A stretch of DNA of 64,000 nt from Cupriavidus taiwanensis LMG 19424 (GTDB taxonomy: Bacteria; Pseudomonadota; Gammaproteobacteria; Burkholderiales; Burkholderiaceae): the NCBI RefSeq assembly GCF_000069785.1, contig NC_010530.1, positions 1,172,001 through 1,236,000 on the forward strand, in the 5' to 3' direction. The notes beneath the pieces were generated by a model. That model saw only the letters and a program-made list of their open reading frames with translations, ran no database searches and was not told the origin of the DNA. Positions 60,137 through 64,000 of the stretch are shown here, piece after piece. How positions within the stretch are numbered: the stretch's first letter is position 1; every line of letters begins with the position of its first letter. A program made the translations under genes and the position numbers.

Positions 60137-62128
60137 TCAGCGGGACGGGGTCATGGCGAGGGCGGGCAGCAGCGTGACCCGCAACACCACCAGCGCGCCC
60201 AGCGTGCCGCGCTGGCCGGTGGGGCCGCTGGCCGCCATGGACGCCATGGCGTCGTCCACGGCGGCGGCCAGGCGTGCTGACACCGGGACGCGATGGCCCG
60301 CGCGCAGTTGCGCGCGGAAATGCCGCGCCAGCGCGGCCAGCACGCGGCGCACCGGCTTGCGCGCTGGCTGCGGCAAGTCCGGCAGCGCCCTGCGCAGTGC
60401 CAGCGCGCAATAGCCGACCTGCAGCGCATGGAAGCCGTCCGCGGACAAAGCGTCGCCGGCCGCGCCCAGGCGCGGCACCAGTTGCCCCAGCCGGTCCAGC
60501 ATGCGCGCGCCCAGCCGCGCATCGCCATCGGCGGCACGCAACGTGGCGGCCTGCGCCAGGTCGCGCCAGCTGGCGCGCACCAGCCGGCGCGCTGCCGCGC
60601 GGGCGCCGAACGGGCGTGTCGCCACCGACCAGAGCGGCGCGAACAACATGGCCGCGGCGCTGGCCAGGCAGGTATTGAAGATGGCGAGGAAATCCGCGTC
60701 GAACACAGCCTGCACGTTGGCGAACGCGGCGGTGTTGACCGACAGCAGCATCGCGATCAGCTGGAACCCCGGCCGCGCCACCAGCAGGCCGATGCCTAGA
60801 TAGGGCAGCGCCAGCATCGCCGCCAGCGCTTCAAAGGTGTGCGCATGCGGCACCACCAGGAACAGGTAGCCGGACGAGATTGCCAGGCACACCGCGCTCC
60901 AGCGCGCGAAGGCGCCGGCCATGCGCCGCGGCTCGTCGACGGCGGCAAAGAAGCAGCAGGCGATCGACGCCACGACTACCGCCCCGGCGCCGTCCTCCCA
61001 GCCCGAGAAGATCCACAGCAGCCCCGCGCAGAACACCGCGAGTCCGCTGGACACCGCGCCGAACAGCAGCATGCCGTGGTCATGGTGGTGGCCGGCCGCT
61101 TCCGGCCCGGATTCTCCAAGGGCCGGCGGCGTGCCGGCGCTGCGGTCGCCGATGCCTTGCTGCAGCGCGCGGCATTCGGCGTACAGCGCGCACAGGCGCT
61201 GCAGCTGGTCGGCTGCCGTGGCGGCAAGTCCGTCATGCCAGCCGCGCGCGCCGGGGCGGGACGGGACCCCGCAGCCTTCGAGGGCCGCGGGAGGGGCCGT
61301 GGCCGCATCGCTGCCGAGCCATGCCGCCGTCGCCGCCAGCGCTTCGCGCAGCTCGGGCGGGATGCCGTCGGCGTGGCCGCGCAGCGCCTGCAGCACGCTC
61401 TCGAGCGACGACAGCAGCGGCATCAGCATGGTCATGCGCCGGCGCAGCGCGCGCGCATGGCGCAGCGTGTAGCTGCCTTCGGTGTCATAGGCCAGCTGGC
61501 TGATCAGCTGGTCAAGTTGCAGAATGTCGGCGGCAAGCCGGTGGCGGCTGTGATCGGCGCGCGGGCTGCCGCCGAGGATGTCGGCGGCCCAGGCCGCGGC
61601 GTCGGCCAGCCACGTGGCGGCGCGCGCCCGCAGCGCGGGGGCGACCCTGGCCGGAAACACCACCGAGCCCACCAGCCCGGCGCAGACGATGCCGATCACG
61701 ATCTCCTCGATCCGTGCCACGGCGATGTCGAAGATCTGCGCCGGCTGGCTGACCGCGGGCAAGGCCACGATCGGCAGCGTGTAGGCGGCCAGCAGGCACA
61801 CGTAGCTGCGCGGCGTGCGCTGCAGCAGCGAGAGGTACACCAGCACGCTGATCCACAGCGCGATCGCGCCCATCAGCACGAGCGGCATGTTGACCAGCTG
61901 CGGCACCGTCGCCACCGCCGCGGTGGCGCCCAGCACCGTGCCGGCGACGCGGTACGCCGCCTTCGAGCGGGTCGCGCCGGTGAGCGGATGCGAGACGAAG
62001 TACACCGTCGCCATCGCCCAGTACGGCCGCGCCAGGCCCAGCGCCAGCGCAAGGTAAAGCGCGAGCATGGCGGCAGCGAATGCCTTCAGCGAAAACAGCC
62101 ACTGTCGTGCATTCGGCCAGCTAGCCAT
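60137..62128 (-). CDS. aaeB: FUSC-family aromatic acid exporter (AaeB-like)
   Basis: 663 residues from ATG 62128. Two FUSC-type membrane blocks (about 15-170 and 355-520) with PYWAMATVYFVSHPLTGATRSKAAYRVAGTVLGA and PRRMAGAFARWSAVCLAISSGYLFLV, separated by a helical cytosolic region. Known members export hydroxylated aromatic acids and similar anions. First gene of the operon aaeB-aaeX-aaeA-OEP; a divergent LysR gene lies across 197 bp. Confidence 0.93.
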   Translation of the reverse strand: MASWPNARQWLFSLKAFAAAMLALYLALALGLARPYWAMATVYFVSHPLTGATRSKAAYRVAGTVLGATAAVATVPQLVNMPLVLMGAIALWISVLVYLSLLQRTPRSYVCLLAAYTLPIVALPAVSQPAQIFDIAVARIEEIVIGIVCAGLVGSVVFPARVAPALRARAATWLADAAAWAADILGGSPRADHSRHRLAADILQLDQLISQLAYDTEGSYTLRHARALRRRMTMLMPLLSSLESVLQALRGHADGIPPELREALAATAAWLGSDAATAPPAALEGCGVPSRPGARGWHDGLAATAADQLQRLCALYAECRALQQGIGDRSAGTPPALGESGPEAAGHHHDHGMLLFGAVSSGLAVFCAGLLWIFSGWEDGAGAVVVASIACCFFAAVDEPRRMAGAFARWSAVCLAISSGYLFLVVPHAHTFEALAAMLALPYLGIGLLVARPGFQLIAMLLSVNTAAFANVQAVFDADFLAIFNTCLASAAAMLFAPLWSVATRPFGARAAARRLVRASWRDLAQAATLRAADGDARLGARMLDRLGQLVPRLGAAGDALSADGFHALQVGYCALALRRALPDLPQPARKPVRRVLAALARHFRAQLRAGHRVPVSARLAAAVDDAMASMAASGPTGQRGTLGALVVLRVTLLPALAMTPSR

Positions 62129-62325
62129 GGAGCGGGGTCTTGAAGGGAAGGTTGGGGGCGCGTGCCGCCGCCTGCCGCTCCGCGCTTCATTGGGGGCGCG
62201 GTTTGGGCAGGGGCGGCATGTTGGGAGCGAAGTGTAGCGCCCCCTTTCGCATTCCATTCATGATTTAATATTGGCTTTCCCATTCGCGTTATTCATGGAG
62301 CGGCGGGCCCGCCCTCCACGCCAAC

Positions 62326-63231
62326 ATGCCCATCGATATCCGCGCACTGCGTTATTTCGTCGAGACTGCGCGGCTGCGCAGCTTTACCCAGGCCGCCTCG
62401 TCGCTGTTCGTGACCCAGTCCACCATCAGCAAGATGGTCCGGCAACTCGAGGATGAAATCGGCCAGCCGCTGCTGATCCGCGAAGGCAAGAGCGTGCGCC
62501 TGACCGATGTGGGCCGCGTGGTGTACGAGCGCGGCCAGGAGGCGCTGGGCGTGGTGCACCGGCTGACGCTGGAGGTCTCCGACCTGTCTTCGCTGGGGCG
62601 GGGGCAGTTGACGGTCGGCATCCCGCCGATGGTCAACCTGTTTTTCTCGCCGGCGGTCAGCGCGTTCCGGCAGCGCTATCCCAACCTGTCACTGACGCTG
62701 GACGAGCACGGCGGGCAGGTGGTGGAACAACTGGTGGCCAGCGGCGAGCTCGAGGTGGGCGCCACCGTGCTGCCCGGAGACAGCGGCCTGTCGCTGGAAA
62801 CGCGCCAGTTCGGCCGCTATCCGATCTGGGCGGTGGGGCCGCGCAAGGCGGCCTGGGCGCGCGGGCGCACCGTGTCGCTGGCGGCGCTGCGCGACGAGCC
62901 GCTGGTGATGCTGACCGAAGATTTTTCGCTGACGCGCAAGCTGCGGCAGGCCTTTCTGGAAGCCCGCATCGAGCCGCGCGTGGTGGCGCGCAGCGGGCAC
63001 TGGGACTTCCTGGCGTCGATGGCGGCGGCGGGGCTGGGCACCACCTTCCTGCCCCAGCCGCTGGCCGAGCGCCTGCAGGCGCAGGACACGCTGGCCATGG
63101 CGCGCCTGACCGAACCCGCGGTGGACTGGACCATGGCCCATATCTGGTCGCCGGGGCGCTACCTGTCGCACGCCGCGCGGGCGTGGCTCGCGGTATGCGA
63201 AGAGGTACTGGGGACCGGGCGAGCGGGCTGA
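62326..63231 (+). CDS. LysR-family regulator, probable activator of the Aae-type operon
   Basis: 301 residues; HTH about 1-62 (LRYFVETARLRSFTQAASSLFVTQSTISKMVRQLEDEIGQPLLIREGKSVRLTDVGRVVYERG), effector domain about 92-295 with GQLTVGIPPMVNLFFSP. It diverges from the efflux operon, the classic layout for LysR control. Repeated ATTCATG elements (about 62256-62262 and 62289-62296) in the gap may be part of its site. Confidence 0.92.
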   Translation: MPIDIRALRYFVETARLRSFTQAASSLFVTQSTISKMVRQLEDEIGQPLLIREGKSVRLTDVGRVVYERGQEALGVVHRLTLEVSDLSSLGRGQLTVGIPPMVNLFFSPAVSAFRQRYPNLSLTLDEHGGQVVEQLVASGELEVGATVLPGDSGLSLETRQFGRYPIWAVGPRKAAWARGRTVSLAALRDEPLVMLTEDFSLTRKLRQAFLEARIEPRVVARSGHWDFLASMAAAGLGTTFLPQPLAERLQAQDTLAMARLTEPAVDWTMAHIWSPGRYLSHAARAWLAVCEEVLGTGRAG

Positions 63232-63241
63232 GTCCGCCGGC

Positions 63242-63820
63242 TCACTTGCCGCGGCACTGGTCGGGCGGGATGTCGAGCAACACCAGCGGCTTCTGTCCGG
63301 CCGCATAGTGATAGCGCAGCCGGATTCCGAGCTTGCCCAGCACCGGCACATCCGGGTTGCGGCAGATGCCACGCTCCAGGATGGGCTTGGCGGTGGCCAT
63401 GAAATCACGGGTATCGTCGCGGCTCGCATCGATGCCGGAGACCTTCAGGTGAAAGTCGACGATCTTGCCCGGCCGCGCCACGCAGCCGTCAAAGCGCGTG
63501 GTGTCGTCGAGATCGACCGGGCCGGCGCGCATCAGCTCCTGGCAGGCCAGGCGCAGTTGCCGGTCGGCGTCGCCGGTGGTCAGGCGGGTGACGCCGTGCA
63601 TGCCGGTCGGCTTGCCGCGCACGGTGCCCAGCAGCAGCGTGGCCAGCTCGGACAGCGGCGGCGCGGCCACGGTCGCGGCCTGTGTGGCGGCTTGTGTGGC
63701 GGATGGTGTGGCGGGAAGAGCAAGTGTCGTGGCCAGCAACGACAGGTGGACGGCGGTGCGGCGCCAGCGGCAGAGAGCGGGGACGGGAACGGCGTGGACG
63801 GCGGCGGGGTCAGGGGGCAT
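63242..63820 (-). CDS. Exported protein of unknown function (paralogue of 20927-21532)
   Basis: 192 residues; the signal segment is probably HLSLLATTLALPATPSATQA. A short T-Q-A-A tandem follows, matching a DNA repeat near 63675-63710. The conserved core reads CQELMRAGPVDLDDTTRF, GCVARPGKIVDFHLKVSG, ERGICRNPDVPVLGKLGIRLRYHY and a final DQC. Cysteine spacing and the I-C-x-N-x-D-V...L-x-K-L-G block match 20927-21532. The start is uncertain (weak ribosome site). Convergent with the LysR gene, 10 bp apart. Confidence 0.8.
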   Translation of the reverse strand: MPPDPAAVHAVPVPALCRWRRTAVHLSLLATTLALPATPSATQAATQAATVAAPPLSELATLLLGTVRGKPTGMHGVTRLTTGDADRQLRLACQELMRAGPVDLDDTTRFDGCVARPGKIVDFHLKVSGIDASRDDTRDFMATAKPILERGICRNPDVPVLGKLGIRLRYHYAAGQKPLVLLDIPPDQCRGK

Positions 63821-64000
63821 GACGCAGACAGTACGGGGGCGGCGGTTGCGCTGCTACTTTAGCCCTGTGTCCTTGTGGCCGTTGTCAGGCGTTGTCCTAC
63901 GCCGCAACGTGGGCTTGCCGTGGCGGGCCTGGTCTGGCATGGCAGCGTTAGACTCGCGGCTTGATCAGCCGGCGTGCCGCCGGAGTCCTTCCAGGCGCTG
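63821..64000. other. Right end of the window
   Basis: 180 bases with no gene or element that I can support; presumably the promoter region of the exported-protein gene and the edge of the next gene. Confidence 0.4.

Overview
The window is high-GC DNA with dense genes, and it fits a betaproteobacterium of the family Burkholderiaceae, most likely Cupriavidus or Ralstonia. The assignment is by recognition, not by a search. It rests on the overall GC and codon style, an HU protein with a lysine/alanine-rich N-terminal tail (36503-36961), opgGH, an Anr/FNR box, a KfrA-type regulator and the general gene complement. No rRNA, tRNA, CRISPR array or insertion sequence was seen. Most of the window reads as ordinary chromosomal backbone with one small plasmid-flavoured insert at 47268-50522.

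Left part (1-16300). A VapBC toxin-antitoxin pair (34-617) precedes a two-armed catabolic cluster (824-8351). On the minus strand lie an RpiR regulator, an N-acyl-D-amino-acid deacylase, RidA and a GntP permease. On the plus strand lie a D-serine-dehydratase-like PLP enzyme, a KDG kinase and KDPG aldolase. Read together they form a plausible complete route: import of (N-acyl-)D-glucosaminate, deacylation, PLP deamination to 2-keto-3-deoxygluconate, phosphorylation, and cleavage to pyruvate and glyceraldehyde-3-phosphate. Then come an entericidin-like lipoprotein, a degenerate EAL protein behind a perfect Anr box, a CBS/CorC membrane protein, an XRE regulator, a PagL-like lipid A deacylase, an FMN riboswitch with ribB, and three small exported proteins. 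One of these is built from eight in-register 12-residue repeats.

Middle (16300-45630). Osmoregulated periplasmic glucan synthesis (opgGH) is followed by a Bcr-type drug exporter, MscS and AmtB. AmtB has a recognisable sigma-54 promoter and an NtrC-like box. Next are HU, a thioesterase, CreA, a PAP2/PhoN phosphatase, an acyl-CoA ligase plus SDR pair, an arylamine N-acetyltransferase, a Crp/Fnr regulator, a PepSY-OmpR-histidine kinase operon and the tailed HU protein. An intrinsically terminated candidate sRNA lies at 37090-37175. A chemoreceptor, an EAL-CBS-GGDEF protein, a pseudo-receiver response regulator, cardiolipin synthase and a TetR regulator follow.

Right part (45630-64000). A second, minus-strand candidate sRNA with C-rich loops (45679-45797) sits beside two small plus-strand genes. 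The insert follows: a tyrosine recombinase diverging from KfrA, then a DUF2384/RES toxin-antitoxin pair with an 11-bp-arm operator. Further on are an acyl-CoA ligase, an SOS-box-preceded DinG/XPD-like helicase with a RecB-type nuclease motif, a thioredoxin, a VOC protein, a LysR regulator and a cupin. A second repeat-built exported protein is at 57009-57350. A four-gene Aae/FUSC-type efflux operon with a divergent LysR regulator comes next, and the last gene is a paralogue of the exported protein at 20927-21532.

All functional names are family-level recognition from motifs. Start codons were chosen by ribosome binding site and domain boundaries, and doubtful cases are marked in the entries.
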